From assembly GCA_016845065.1 (NCBI GenBank), contig JAERTG010000027.1:1-45210 (forward strand): 45,210 nt of DNA, read 5' to 3'. Source of the DNA: Fidelibacterota bacterium. GTDB taxonomy: Bacteria > Fidelibacterota > UBA8477 > JABMPR01. A program made the position numbers and the translations under genes. The notes beneath the pieces were generated by a model. The model was not told where the DNA came from. It searched no databases and saw nothing but the letters and a program-made list of their open reading frames with translations. Below are positions 17,365 to 26,499 of the stretch, piece by piece (position 1 is the first letter of the stretch; every line of letters starts with the position of its first letter).

Positions 17365-17510
17365 ATTTTTTTAAAAGAATAATTATCACGGGTCAAGAAT
17401 TGTGAGCTAAACTGTTTAAAGATGACCATTTATATCTCAAAATAGATATTGCATTTCGTAGGCCTCCAAACCATTTTCAGCCATTCAAATGGAAACCTGA
17501 TGGGGAAGGT

Positions 17511-19538
17511 ATGAGCGAGCAAAAAAACGGTCCTGGCGGAATAATTCAAGAACTAAGAAATCGAAGGGTTTTTCGCGCTATTGCGGTTTACCTCGGTGTG
17601 GGATTTGCGATGCTTGAAGCCGCGGATATCGTCATACCCATGTTGGGTTTACCAGACTATGTTGTGCAGGCAGTTTTTTGGTTACTCATTGCCGGATTTC
17701 CCGTAGCTATTGGCTTGGCATGGACCTTTCAGTTTACCCCGGAGGGCTTACGCCGCTCTCCAAATTCTGGTGAAAAACAGACTGAGCAACACAAACCATT
17801 CACTGGGAATGCTGTGATTATTGTTCTGCTTCTGGTAATAGTGGGGCTTCTCGCCTACCCCAAAATGATGCTCCCGACCTCAGCAGATTCAAGAAGCACA
17901 ACCAATGCGGCTGATTTACTTGATGCCAAAGCTGTGGCTGTTTTACCCTTTACAAATTTTTCTGCTTCCGAAGAAGATGCTTATTTTGCTGATGGGATCC
18001 ATGATGATATCCTGACCCAACTTTCCAAGATCAGAGATCTGAAAATCATTTCGCGGACAACCATGGTGAAATACAAGTCCTCCGATCTAAGCATAAAGGA
18101 AATTGCCCGAGAGGTTGGCGCTGCAAATGTTCTCGAGGGGAGTGTGCGTCGTGCAGGTGAGCAGGTTCGAATTGTCGCCCAACTTATTGAGGCAAAAACA
18201 GATGATCATCTCTGGGCTGAAACCTATGACAGAGAGTATGCTGATATTTTCGCTATTCAGACAGATGTTGCTAGAAAAATTGCCTCAGCTTTGGAATCAA
18301 CCTTAACACCTGAAGAAGAACAACAGCTAAAAAATGTTCCAACCTCGAATATGGAGGCCTATGACTACTTCCTCAAGGGCAACCACTTCTGGCATACCAA
18401 AACCACAATGGAAGGTAACTTGAAGGCTGTCGCCATGTATGAAGAGGCCATCAAGCTTGATCCAGAATTTGGTTTGGCCTATGCCCGCCAGTCGGTGGCC
18501 CATTCAGTTCTGTTTTATTCCGCTGACTGGGATCCCACACCCGCAAGAAAAGAGTTGGCCAGGAAGACCCTGGAAAGAGCGAATCTATTGATTCCAGATC
18601 ATCCTGAATTCCATTTTGCCCAAGGGATCTATTATCAGTGGTGCCTCGATGACCCAAAAGCAGCTATTACCGAATATGAGATAGCCGCTGAAGGTCAACC
18701 TGGAAATGGCGAAACCGTTAAGCATCTCGGAGAACTCTACGCCAGAGCGGGAAATTGGACCAGAGCAGGCAAATACCTTGAAAGAGCTTATGAACTTGAG
18801 CCAGATGGAATTGGAAATGCTGGATGGTTGGGCGGATATTACTCACTCCTGGGGGATTATGAGAACGCCGAGACCTACTTAAGGCTTGCCGTTCAATCCT
18901 ATCCTGAAAATGCGACGGGTTATAGATTTTATGCTTTTATGCATGTACATGCCTTTGGTGACATGGATAGGGCAAGAAAAATCCTTGATGAAGGTGTCCT
19001 AAATTCTGATAATCCTTCACTGCTGGCTTCCTACAGAGCCAGGTTGGAAGTTAATGCTGGAGACTATGAGGCTGCGCTACGGATTATCCAGGAAGATTAT
19101 AGTGGGGAGTATTCACACTATCACAAAAGCAGGATTTACCATCTTCAGAACAATAGAAGTGAATTTTCTACCGAAGTAGATCTGGCGGTCAACAATTTTG
19201 AGGGTAAACTCAAAGCTAACCCAGAGAAGGCTTTTCTTTACAGTAATGTAGGAATTGTTCATGCAATGATGGGTAATAAGTCAATGGCCATTGATGCGGG
19301 AAAAAAAGCAATAGAATTGGAACCTGTTTCAAAGGATGCCCTCAATGGACCTGATCATCATTATAGGCTGGCAGTTATTTACAACCTGGTCGGAGAAACT
19401 GAACTGGCTCTAGATAAACTGGAATTCATATTATCATTTAGAAGTGGTTATACAAAATGGCGCATCAGGTTAGATCCATTTCTTGATTCACTCCACGATC
19501 ATCCCCGTTACCTGAATCTTATCGCCACTAATAGTTGA
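17511..19538 (+). CDS. membrane TolB/FlgO-like TPR protein, paralog 1 of 4
   Basis: The 675-residue protein has three parts. Residues 1-117 are a membrane module: cytoplasmic ELRNRRVFR (14-22), two hydrophobic segments (about 23-45 and 50-73), the basic loop TPEGLRRSP (76-84) with SGEKQT, and a third segment (about 101-116). Residues about 138-270 are a TolB-N/FlgO-like domain with AVAVLPFTNF, FADGIHDDILTQLSK, VLEGSVRRAGEQVRI and DHLWAETYDREYADIFAIQ. From about 280 on are TPRs (AYARQSVAHS, YLERAYELEPDG, AIDAGKKAIELEPVS). By the positive-inside rule the C-terminal part lies in the periplasm. These proteins are widespread but functionally unassigned and often mis-called adenylate cyclase; there is no cyclase domain here. 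This is the only one of the four genes with a good ribosome site (GGGGAAGG). Confidence 0.9.
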   Translation: MSEQKNGPGGIIQELRNRRVFRAIAVYLGVGFAMLEAADIVIPMLGLPDYVVQAVFWLLIAGFPVAIGLAWTFQFTPEGLRRSPNSGEKQTEQHKPFTGNAVIIVLLLVIVGLLAYPKMMLPTSADSRSTTNAADLLDAKAVAVLPFTNFSASEEDAYFADGIHDDILTQLSKIRDLKIISRTTMVKYKSSDLSIKEIAREVGAANVLEGSVRRAGEQVRIVAQLIEAKTDDHLWAETYDREYADIFAIQTDVARKIASALESTLTPEEEQQLKNVPTSNMEAYDYFLKGNHFWHTKTTMEGNLKAVAMYEEAIKLDPEFGLAYARQSVAHSVLFYSADWDPTPARKELARKTLERANLLIPDHPEFHFAQGIYYQWCLDDPKAAITEYEIAAEGQPGNGETVKHLGELYARAGNWTRAGKYLERAYELEPDGIGNAGWLGGYYSLLGDYENAETYLRLAVQSYPENATGYRFYAFMHVHAFGDMDRARKILDEGVLNSDNPSLLASYRARLEVNAGDYEAALRIIQEDYSGEYSHYHKSRIYHLQNNRSEFSTEVDLAVNNFEGKLKANPEKAFLYSNVGIVHAMMGNKSMAIDAGKKAIELEPVSKDALNGPDHHYRLAVIYNLVGETELALDKLEFILSFRSGYTKWRIRLDPFLDSLHDHPRYLNLIATNS

Positions 19539-19544
19539 TCAAGT

Positions 19545-21713
19545 ATGTCAGAATCAAAAAATAGTTTAAGCCTGTTTATTGAGGAGCTTAGAAACCGTCG
19601 AGTTTTCAGGGTGTCTGCAGTCTACCTGGGTGTGGGGTATGCCTTGCTTGAAGCTTCCTCTATAATTGTTCCCATGTTGGCGTGGCCCGCTGTGATAGTA
19701 AAGGTCATCCTGGGTGTTCTGGTTATCGGTTTCCCTGTGGCAGTAGTCCTTGCCTGGATGCTCCAGATGACACCTGAAGGGATACGACGCTCTCCTAAAT
19801 CAGGTGAGAAGCAAACTACAGATGATAAACCCATGACAAGTAATGGTGTAATTATCGTTCTACTGGTACTTATGGCTGGTCTCATCGCCTTCCCTGAGCT
19901 TTCGCAAGCCTCAGCGCCTGAAGATGAATTATTTGGGTTTGGTCTAATTGACAACACGACTTTTGCGCTTCTACTCATACTCATTGCAGGAATCTTAGCC
20001 TACCCAGGATTATCTAAAAAATCCACCTCGGAAAAACCTGAGACCGTAAATGAACCAGAACGGGATAAATCTATTGCCGTTTTACCCTTCACACCTTTTG
20101 GTGATGAACGGGAGGATGAAATTTTCGCCGATGGAGTGCATGATGACATTCTTACTCAATTGTCCAAGATAGCGGACCTGAAGGTCATCTCCAGGACATC
20201 TGTTATGCAGTACAAAGGAACGACCAAACTCATCTCCGTAATCGCCAAGGAATTGGGTGTTGCAGACGTTTTGGAAGGCAGTGTTCGTCGCGCTGGGGAC
20301 CAGATACGCATCGTTGCTCAGCTCATTAATGCTAAAACCGATGAGCACCTATGGGCCGAAACATTTGATCGCGAATATGCGGATATATTCACTGTTCAAA
20401 CTGAGGTTGCGAAAAAGATCGCCGCAGCCATGCAGGCTACTCTAACACCAGAGGAAACGGCCTATATCGAGGAGAAGCCGACTGAAAATCTCAAGGCTTA
20501 TCAGCTATATATGCGCGGTCGCCTGACATTCTTGAGTTATGGGGTTAATGAAGCAGAGCAGAGTATCATTACAGATGCTGTTAAGCTCTACCAACAAGCC
20601 CTGGAGTTGGATCCTTCCATGCTCACGGCATTAACCGATCTTGTGGAAGCCAGTGGCGTTTCAGTGCATTGGAATATTGGGTCGGTAGTTAAAAATCACG
20701 AAATCGCACAGGGTGCACTACATCGTGCCATAGAGTTGGACCCTGATCATCCCAAGGTACATGCTGCACAAGGTCTTTATGCCTACCATATAGACCGAGA
20801 CTTTGAGCGGGCACTTGAGAAATTCGAATACTCTATGAAGCAGATGCCCAATGCTGCCATGTTGTTTCTCTATTCCGCAGCAATAAGAAGACGACAGGGA
20901 GCCATACAAAAAAGTCTTGAGTTGTTTGCGCATGCAGTAGAGCTGGATCCACTTTCTCCAGCCATCATAGGAAATGCAGCCATGACTGCTTTTGATGCAA
21001 AGGACATGCTGAATGCCCGTAAATACAATGATCTCCTTATTGCCCTCCAACCAGAGCAATCGACATGGAGGTTTTTTGAGGCAATGATCTTATTGGAGGA
21101 AACAGACGATATTGATCTGGCTGTAAAATCATATCTGGATAGCAATATGAATGATTCCAGTATTGTCGCATGGGAGAATAAATTTGAGTTGTACTATCTG
21201 AAGCAGAATAAAGCTGAAATCAGCACTTTATTGAGCGCGGGTGAAGCCTATCTCAGCGAACAGTACTATTTTAGTCGGTATTATGCTCAGGGTTTCGAAC
21301 TGCTGGGGCAAACCGATAAAGCTCTCGAGCACTATACTACCCTGAAAAAGGGATCTGAAGAAAAACTCCGCAAGGCACCTGAGGATATATTGGCCCTGGG
21401 GAATCTGGGCATGGCTCAGGCTGCTCTGGGACACATCGAAGAAGCTATTGAGGCAGGTTTGAGAGCAAAGCATCTGAAGCCCATTGAAATTGATGCTGTT
21501 GATGGGGTTGTCGCGTTGGAAAATTTAAGTTATATCTATGCAACAGCGAAAATGGTGGATGAGACCCTTGATCTTGTGGAACAACTTATAGACATCCCCT
21601 CACAAATGACTATGAATATCCTCAAACATAAACCTGTGTTCAATTTCCTGCGGGATAACCCTCGCTTTCAAGAACTGATCAAACAGGCCAAAAAAATAGA
21701 TATTCATGAGTGA
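19545..21713 (+). CDS. membrane TolB/FlgO-like TPR protein, paralog 2 of 4, extra membrane segment
   Basis: At 722 residues this is the longest of the four. The first 100 residues align without gaps to its neighbours (ELRNRRVFR at 14-22, RRSPKSGEKQT at 81-91). After the third hydrophobic segment (about 101-116, LMAGLIAFPELS) comes an acidic linker and then a second, similar hydrophobic stretch at about 138-154 (ALLLILIAGILAYPG), followed by KKS. The other paralogs lack this duplication. The TolB/FlgO-like domain (about 175-310: IAVLPFTPFG, FADGVHDDILTQLSK, LEGSVRRAGDQIRI) and TPRs (about 320-715) follow. The gene begins six bases after the previous stop with no ribosome site. The extra segment should place the C-terminal region in the cytoplasm, unlike its siblings. 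Confidence 0.9.
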   Translation: MSESKNSLSLFIEELRNRRVFRVSAVYLGVGYALLEASSIIVPMLAWPAVIVKVILGVLVIGFPVAVVLAWMLQMTPEGIRRSPKSGEKQTTDDKPMTSNGVIIVLLVLMAGLIAFPELSQASAPEDELFGFGLIDNTTFALLLILIAGILAYPGLSKKSTSEKPETVNEPERDKSIAVLPFTPFGDEREDEIFADGVHDDILTQLSKIADLKVISRTSVMQYKGTTKLISVIAKELGVADVLEGSVRRAGDQIRIVAQLINAKTDEHLWAETFDREYADIFTVQTEVAKKIAAAMQATLTPEETAYIEEKPTENLKAYQLYMRGRLTFLSYGVNEAEQSIITDAVKLYQQALELDPSMLTALTDLVEASGVSVHWNIGSVVKNHEIAQGALHRAIELDPDHPKVHAAQGLYAYHIDRDFERALEKFEYSMKQMPNAAMLFLYSAAIRRRQGAIQKSLELFAHAVELDPLSPAIIGNAAMTAFDAKDMLNARKYNDLLIALQPEQSTWRFFEAMILLEETDDIDLAVKSYLDSNMNDSSIVAWENKFELYYLKQNKAEISTLLSAGEAYLSEQYYFSRYYAQGFELLGQTDKALEHYTTLKKGSEEKLRKAPEDILALGNLGMAQAALGHIEEAIEAGLRAKHLKPIEIDAVDGVVALENLSYIYATAKMVDETLDLVEQLIDIPSQMTMNILKHKPVFNFLRDNPRFQELIKQAKKIDIHE

Positions 21714-23718
21714 ATCAGAATCAGGTCTGAGCAAGTTGATCCAGGAACTTCGTAATCGAAGGGTCTTTCGTGTTGCAGCTGTGTATATGGGGGTTGGATA
21801 TGCAGTGCTGGAGTCTTCATCCATTATCATCCCCATGCTTGGATTCTCTGAAACCATAGTGAAGATTATTCTGGCAGTTCTGGTATTAGGATTTCCTGTG
21901 GCGCTAGGTCTAGCCTGGATGTTCCAATTAACCCCGGATGGTCTACGCAGATCACCGAAATCAGGAGAGAAACAGACCTCAGACGAAAAACCTCTGACCA
22001 GCAACGGAGCGATTGTGGTTTTGCTGGTGATCATCACTGTTCTGCTATCCTATCAAAGTTTTTCAGGTGGTGTATCTGATCAAACCCATGCGATGTCACA
22101 TGCGGGATTGGACCCAAAATCAGTAGCTGTATTGCCCTTTACCCCTTTTACCAAAACTGTTGAAGATGAAAGCTTCGCTGATGGCGTCCATGATGATATC
22201 CTGACTCAGCTATCGAAGGTCGCTGAGCTAAAGGTCATATCCAGGACCTCAGTCATGCAGTACAAAGGGACAACTCACAAGATTTCTGATATTGCCAGCG
22301 AATTAGGTGTAGCAAATGTTTTGGAGGGCAGTGTTCGCAGAGCAGGGGATCAAATTCGTATTGTAGCTCAGCTTATTAATGCAAAAACGGATGAACATCT
22401 CTGGGCTGAAACCTACGATAGAGAGTATGCTGATATATTTGCTATTCAGAGTGATGTGGCCAAGAAGATAGCCAAGGCATTAAAAGCCCAACTCACACCA
22501 AAAGAGCAGCAATACATCGAAACCAAGCCTACAGAAAATCAGGAAGCATGGGAGCTGTATACCAGGGCTGAATTACTGGCTGGGTCGACGAGTTCCAGAC
22601 CTGACTCAGTTATCTCTCTTTATGAGCAAGCTGCTGATTTGGATCCAAAATTTCTATTACCTGTAACACGCCTGGTAAGAAATCACGCCCACGCCTATTT
22701 TGATGGTAACGGGAGAGATCCATCTTCGGAACGTCTTGAAAAAGCGAGTGTATTGCTGGAAGTTGCGACCTCACTTGACCCAGATGCCCCAGAGACCCAC
22801 TTGGCGAACGGTTACTTCTACTACTATGGGTCGCGCGATTACCAGAATGCGCTCAATGAATTTTATATCGCTCATGAGGCGCAACCCAACAACAGTGATC
22901 TTTTTGCTGCCATTGCCTATGTTGAAAGGCGACTGGGTCGCTGGGAAGCAGCCTTGAGTAATATTGAAAAAGCAGTTTCGCTTGATCCAAACAATGGTGA
23001 AAAGGTCCATGAGGCAGAAATGACTGCCGCACAAATGCGGGAGTGGAGCAAAAGCCAGAGGTATGGAAACCACCACTCCGCCATTCTAGGTGGCAACACG
23101 TACAGAGTGGAGGTAAAGCGATACTGGGCAAGCCAGGACATTTATGGGGAAATAGAAAAGTTGCAGCCCATCTATGATGAGCTACTCTCTCGATTCGATG
23201 GGGGTGAAATGGTTGTTCTTAAACAATGGCACGCCTTTTTCAGACGAGATTATAAACACGGTCTGGAGCTTAATCAGGCTAACCCAGTGGGCGGGCCATA
23301 TAATGCTGCAGAATGGTTAAGGTTAAATGGGAATCATGAGGATGCAGCAACTTACTACGACTCCGCTCGTATAGAAGCTGAAACTCGAATAGCTGAAAAT
23401 CCAGAGAACTGGAGCGCATTCGGGAGTCTCGGTCTGGCATTGGCCAGACTTAAGAAATATGAGGAAGCTATGGAGTCTGGCAGAAAAGGGGTAGATAAAA
23501 TGCCTCTTTCCAGGGATGCCCTCCTGGGACCTAGAGCTTTGGAAACCCTGGCTCTGATCTACACTTTTTGCGGTGAGCAGGAATTGGCTATCAACACTCT
23601 GGAACATCTACTTTCTATCCCCTCGTGGGTGAATTTTGGTGATTTAAAAATCCTTCCCTGGTATGATCCGCTGCGGGAGAACCCCCGTTTTCAAAAACTA
23701 ATCAGAGACAATAGCTGA
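21706..23718 (+). CDS. membrane TolB/FlgO-like TPR protein, paralog 3 of 4
   Basis: This 670-residue protein has the same build: the membrane module in residues 1-117 with ELRNRRVFR at 14-22 and RRSPKSGEKQT at 81-91, the TolB/FlgO-like domain about 139-265 (SVAVLPFTPFTK, FADGVHDDILTQLSKV, ADIFAIQSDVAKK), then TPRs. Its TPR half is clearly closest to paralog 4. They share HANAYFDG/HAHAYFDG, GRDP, GYFYYYGSRDYQ, AQPNNSDL/SQPNNSDL and KAVSLDPN at matching positions, so these two arose by the latest duplication. The ATG overlaps the previous stop by eight bases (ATGAGTGA), and no ribosome site is seen, so translation is probably coupled. Confidence 0.9.
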   Translation: MSESESGLSKLIQELRNRRVFRVAAVYMGVGYAVLESSSIIIPMLGFSETIVKIILAVLVLGFPVALGLAWMFQLTPDGLRRSPKSGEKQTSDEKPLTSNGAIVVLLVIITVLLSYQSFSGGVSDQTHAMSHAGLDPKSVAVLPFTPFTKTVEDESFADGVHDDILTQLSKVAELKVISRTSVMQYKGTTHKISDIASELGVANVLEGSVRRAGDQIRIVAQLINAKTDEHLWAETYDREYADIFAIQSDVAKKIAKALKAQLTPKEQQYIETKPTENQEAWELYTRAELLAGSTSSRPDSVISLYEQAADLDPKFLLPVTRLVRNHAHAYFDGNGRDPSSERLEKASVLLEVATSLDPDAPETHLANGYFYYYGSRDYQNALNEFYIAHEAQPNNSDLFAAIAYVERRLGRWEAALSNIEKAVSLDPNNGEKVHEAEMTAAQMREWSKSQRYGNHHSAILGGNTYRVEVKRYWASQDIYGEIEKLQPIYDELLSRFDGGEMVVLKQWHAFFRRDYKHGLELNQANPVGGPYNAAEWLRLNGNHEDAATYYDSARIEAETRIAENPENWSAFGSLGLALARLKKYEEAMESGRKGVDKMPLSRDALLGPRALETLALIYTFCGEQELAINTLEHLLSIPSWVNFGDLKILPWYDPLRENPRFQKLIRDNS

Positions 23719-23723
23719 TCATC

Positions 23724-25754
23724 ATGCCAGACTCTAGTAGCAAAATGAGCAGGTTGATCCAGGAACTGAGAAATCGGCGGGTATTCCGTGTTTCAACCGT
23801 CTATATCGGTATCTCCTTTGCATTAATTGAAGTTTCTGATATTCTTTTTCCCATGATGAATGCAGCGGATTGGTCACTGAAAGCATTGGTGATTGGGCTA
23901 TTACTTGGATTCCCCATAGCCATCTCTCTAGCCTGGATTTTTCAATTTACCCCCGAAGGAATTCGACGATCTCCGAAATCAGGTGAAAAGCAAACAACTG
24001 AAAATAAACCTCTCACAAGCAACGTCATCATTATCGCATTGCTCACAATAATCGCTGTTCTTTTGGCGTATCCAAGATTCAGTAATTCAACCGCTGAGAC
24101 ACTATCTTCAGAAAATTTATTAAACAGCATGGATTCCAAATCTGTTGCGGTTCTCCCTTTCACACCCTTTACGAAAACTGCCGAAGATGAAAGTTTCGCT
24201 GATGGGATGCACGATGATATTCTCACTCAATTATCCAAGATTGCAGAATTAAAAGTGATATCCAGAACTTCAGTTATGAAATATAAGGAAACTACCAAAG
24301 GTATTCCAGAGATCGCGAAGGAGTTAGGAGTTGTCAATCTCCTTGAAGGGAGTGTCCGTAGAGCCGACGACCAGATTCGCATTGTGGCGCAGCTAATAAA
24401 TGCCAAAACAGATGAGCATTTGTGGGCCGAGACATATGACAGACAATACGCAGATATTTTCGCCGTTCAGAGTGATGTAGCACAGAAGATCGCAAGAGCT
24501 CTGAAGGCCAAGCTAACCCCCAAAGAAAAAAGCTACATCGAAATCCAACCTACTGATAATCAGGAGGCCTGGGAGCTGTATGTCAGGGGAGAACTACTTT
24601 GGGATGCTGATATCATTGAGCGAGATTCAATCGCAGTCATTTATGAACAAGCTTTAGAGCTTGATCCCGGCTTTTTGCATCCCTATACAAGGCTGACTGC
24701 AATTCACGCCAACGCATATTTTGATGGATCTGGTCGGGATCCTAGACCCATACGCCTGGAAAAAGCAAGAAAAGCCTTGGGTAGGGCTATTCAAATCGAT
24801 CAAAATGCGCCTGAAACTCATCGCGCACAGGGCTATTTCTACTACTATGGTTCACGAGATTATCAACGTGCATTGGAAGAATTTTCTATCGCTCAAACTT
24901 CCCAACCCAATAACAGCGATCTGCTGGCAGCAATCGCCTTTGTCCAAAGACGTCTCGGGCAGTGGGACGAATCACTGGAAAACCTGCAAAAAGCAGTTTC
25001 CCTGGATCCCAATGAGGGAAATAAGGTGAGACAGGCTAGAGATATGGCGCATATGATGCGCTTATGGGACCTTTCTGAACGATACCAGGGACAATTATCA
25101 GCTATCCATAGTGGCAATGAACCAGAGACAGAAATTGGATGGTACTATACTGAATTGGCTCAATCTGGAGATCTTGAGAAACTACAGAAAATTCATGACC
25201 AATTGATGAGTCGGTTTGATCCCAAGGATCTTACGGAAGTCAGAGTAATGCACGCTGAATTAAGCAGAGATTTTGAAAACTGGCTTGATATAGAAATGTC
25301 TGACACTTTGGGATCTTATTGGACAATTGGTAATTTGATGCAATTGACAGGTCAGTTTGAAAAAGCCCAAAGCTATTTTGATACTGCCAGAATCGAGGCT
25401 GAAAATACTATCAAGGAAAATCCCCAGGATTGGGAATATTATGGTGAGTTAGGGGTCTCCCTGGCAAAACTTGGAAAAATCGAGGAAGCGATTGAATCGG
25501 GTAAAAAGGAAGTCGAGTTAATGTCTTTATCCCGAGATAGAGTATTAGGAGTCACCGCCCTGGAGGACATGGCTGATATTTATAGGATATGTGGTATGCA
25601 GGATGAGGCTATCGATATTTATGAACGAATTCTGGGTATGCCAGGGTATTTATCCTCAAATTGGTTAAAACTGTCACCTCATTATGATTCCCTCAGGGGA
25701 AATCCGCGGTTTAAGACACTGCTTCAAAAAGTCGATACAAAGTCAGCCCTATAA
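23724..25754 (+). CDS. membrane TolB/FlgO-like TPR protein, paralog 4 of 4
   Basis: The 676-residue protein keeps the module: ELRNRRVFR at 14-22, RRSPKSGEKQT at 81-91, a third membrane segment about 101-117, the TolB/FlgO-like domain about 136-265 (SVAVLPFTPFTK, FADGMHDDILTQLSK, LLEGSVRRADDQIRI) and TPRs from about 275. It differs most from the others in the second membrane segment (MMNAADWSLKALVIGLLLGFPIAISLAW, about 44-71) and has VRRAD where the others have VRRAG. It starts five bases after the stop of paralog 3 without a recognisable ribosome site. It ends the array: 208 bases follow before the GreA gene, including a small hairpin. The function is not known; a role as an envelope sensor or scaffold is inferred. 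Confidence 0.9.
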   Translation: MPDSSSKMSRLIQELRNRRVFRVSTVYIGISFALIEVSDILFPMMNAADWSLKALVIGLLLGFPIAISLAWIFQFTPEGIRRSPKSGEKQTTENKPLTSNVIIIALLTIIAVLLAYPRFSNSTAETLSSENLLNSMDSKSVAVLPFTPFTKTAEDESFADGMHDDILTQLSKIAELKVISRTSVMKYKETTKGIPEIAKELGVVNLLEGSVRRADDQIRIVAQLINAKTDEHLWAETYDRQYADIFAVQSDVAQKIARALKAKLTPKEKSYIEIQPTDNQEAWELYVRGELLWDADIIERDSIAVIYEQALELDPGFLHPYTRLTAIHANAYFDGSGRDPRPIRLEKARKALGRAIQIDQNAPETHRAQGYFYYYGSRDYQRALEEFSIAQTSQPNNSDLLAAIAFVQRRLGQWDESLENLQKAVSLDPNEGNKVRQARDMAHMMRLWDLSERYQGQLSAIHSGNEPETEIGWYYTELAQSGDLEKLQKIHDQLMSRFDPKDLTEVRVMHAELSRDFENWLDIEMSDTLGSYWTIGNLMQLTGQFEKAQSYFDTARIEAENTIKENPQDWEYYGELGVSLAKLGKIEEAIESGKKEVELMSLSRDRVLGVTALEDMADIYRICGMQDEAIDIYERILGMPGYLSSNWLKLSPHYDSLRGNPRFKTLLQKVDTKSAL

Positions 25755-25785
25755 GACACTTCAGAGTTAGGAAAACCCATTTAGG

Positions 25786-25807
25786 ATTCACCGGATAAGT
25801 GGTGAAT
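25786..25807 (+). other. hairpin after the four-paralog array
   Basis: ATTCACC (25786-25792) and GGTGAAT (25801-25807) pair perfectly around an eight-base loop, 31 bases after the last stop codon of the array. There is no T run after it, so it is not a standard rho-independent terminator. It could stabilise the 3' end of the transcript. Confidence 0.35.
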
Positions 25808-25962
25808 TGCTGATAGCAAAGCTGTGAAAAGAGCCTGGGCTAAGAAAATATTCCTAAAAAAGTGGACTGAGGCAGAGCAAAAGTTTATTATTAAGACCCG
25901 CCAATTTTGAGCAATATTTTTTTAGCGGGATGAACAGTTTATAGAGGATTAAAGGCACAACA

Positions 25963-26421
25963 ATGATATACCGTAGTACGTACAATCTAATTGTTGAGAG
26001 AATCAAAGAGATCAACGATGAAATCAAGCAGAATACAAAGGACATAAAGAGAGCAGCAGATTTTGGTGATTTGAAGGAGAATGCAGAATATCATGCTGCC
26101 AAGGACAATCAAGCTCATCTCCATAATAAACGTCATCGTTTCGAAAAACACCTCGATGAAGAAGTTGTAGAACCAAAGGATGTAAAAGCGGATCGAGTGG
26201 CTTTCGGAACTCAGGTAACATACAGTGATGGTGAAAACCCTATTACTGTCTCCATGGCAGGTGCTGCTGAGTACGAACTTGAGCTCTACGAGAATATCGT
26301 TACGACAGCCTCTCCATTTGCCCAGAGGGTTTTGGGTAAAAAGGTGGGCGATACTTTAGAGCTTCATTTACCAGATGGCACCAAAACCTTGACTATTCTG
26401 GACATTCAACCTCTCAAATAG
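25963..26421 (+). CDS. greA: GreA-type transcription elongation factor
   Basis: The 152-residue protein matches GreA in length and layout. An N-terminal coiled coil (about 5-75) carries the tip motif FGDLKENAEYHAAKDNQ with acidic residues D36 and E39, which in the family reach into the RNA polymerase secondary channel and promote cleavage of backtracked RNA. The C-terminal FKBP-like domain (about 78-152) shows VAFGTQVTY, ASPFAQRVLGKKVGDTLELHLPDGTKTLTILDI. The tip D and E are both present, so it should be active. An AGAGGATTAAAGG stretch precedes the ATG. It follows the paralog array on the same strand after 208 bases and is probably separately expressed. Confidence 0.93.
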   Translation: MIYRSTYNLIVERIKEINDEIKQNTKDIKRAADFGDLKENAEYHAAKDNQAHLHNKRHRFEKHLDEEVVEPKDVKADRVAFGTQVTYSDGENPITVSMAGAAEYELELYENIVTTASPFAQRVLGKKVGDTLELHLPDGTKTLTILDIQPLK

Positions 26422-26499
26422 CTCATAGAGTCACAACTGAATTCAACCCTCCGGATCTGGAGGGATAAGTAAATCACTTGAACCCGGTTAGGGGTCACT

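Noticed and set aside
17511..25754. Adenylate cyclase identity for the four paralogs
   Set aside because: Homologs are often labelled this way, but no nucleotide cyclase catalytic domain is present; the proteins are membrane module, TolB/FlgO-like domain and TPRs only.
26447..26464. CCCTCC/GGAGGG hairpin after greA
   Set aside because: A perfect six-base stem but no T run; it might even act on the next gene's leader. Evidence was too thin for a feature.
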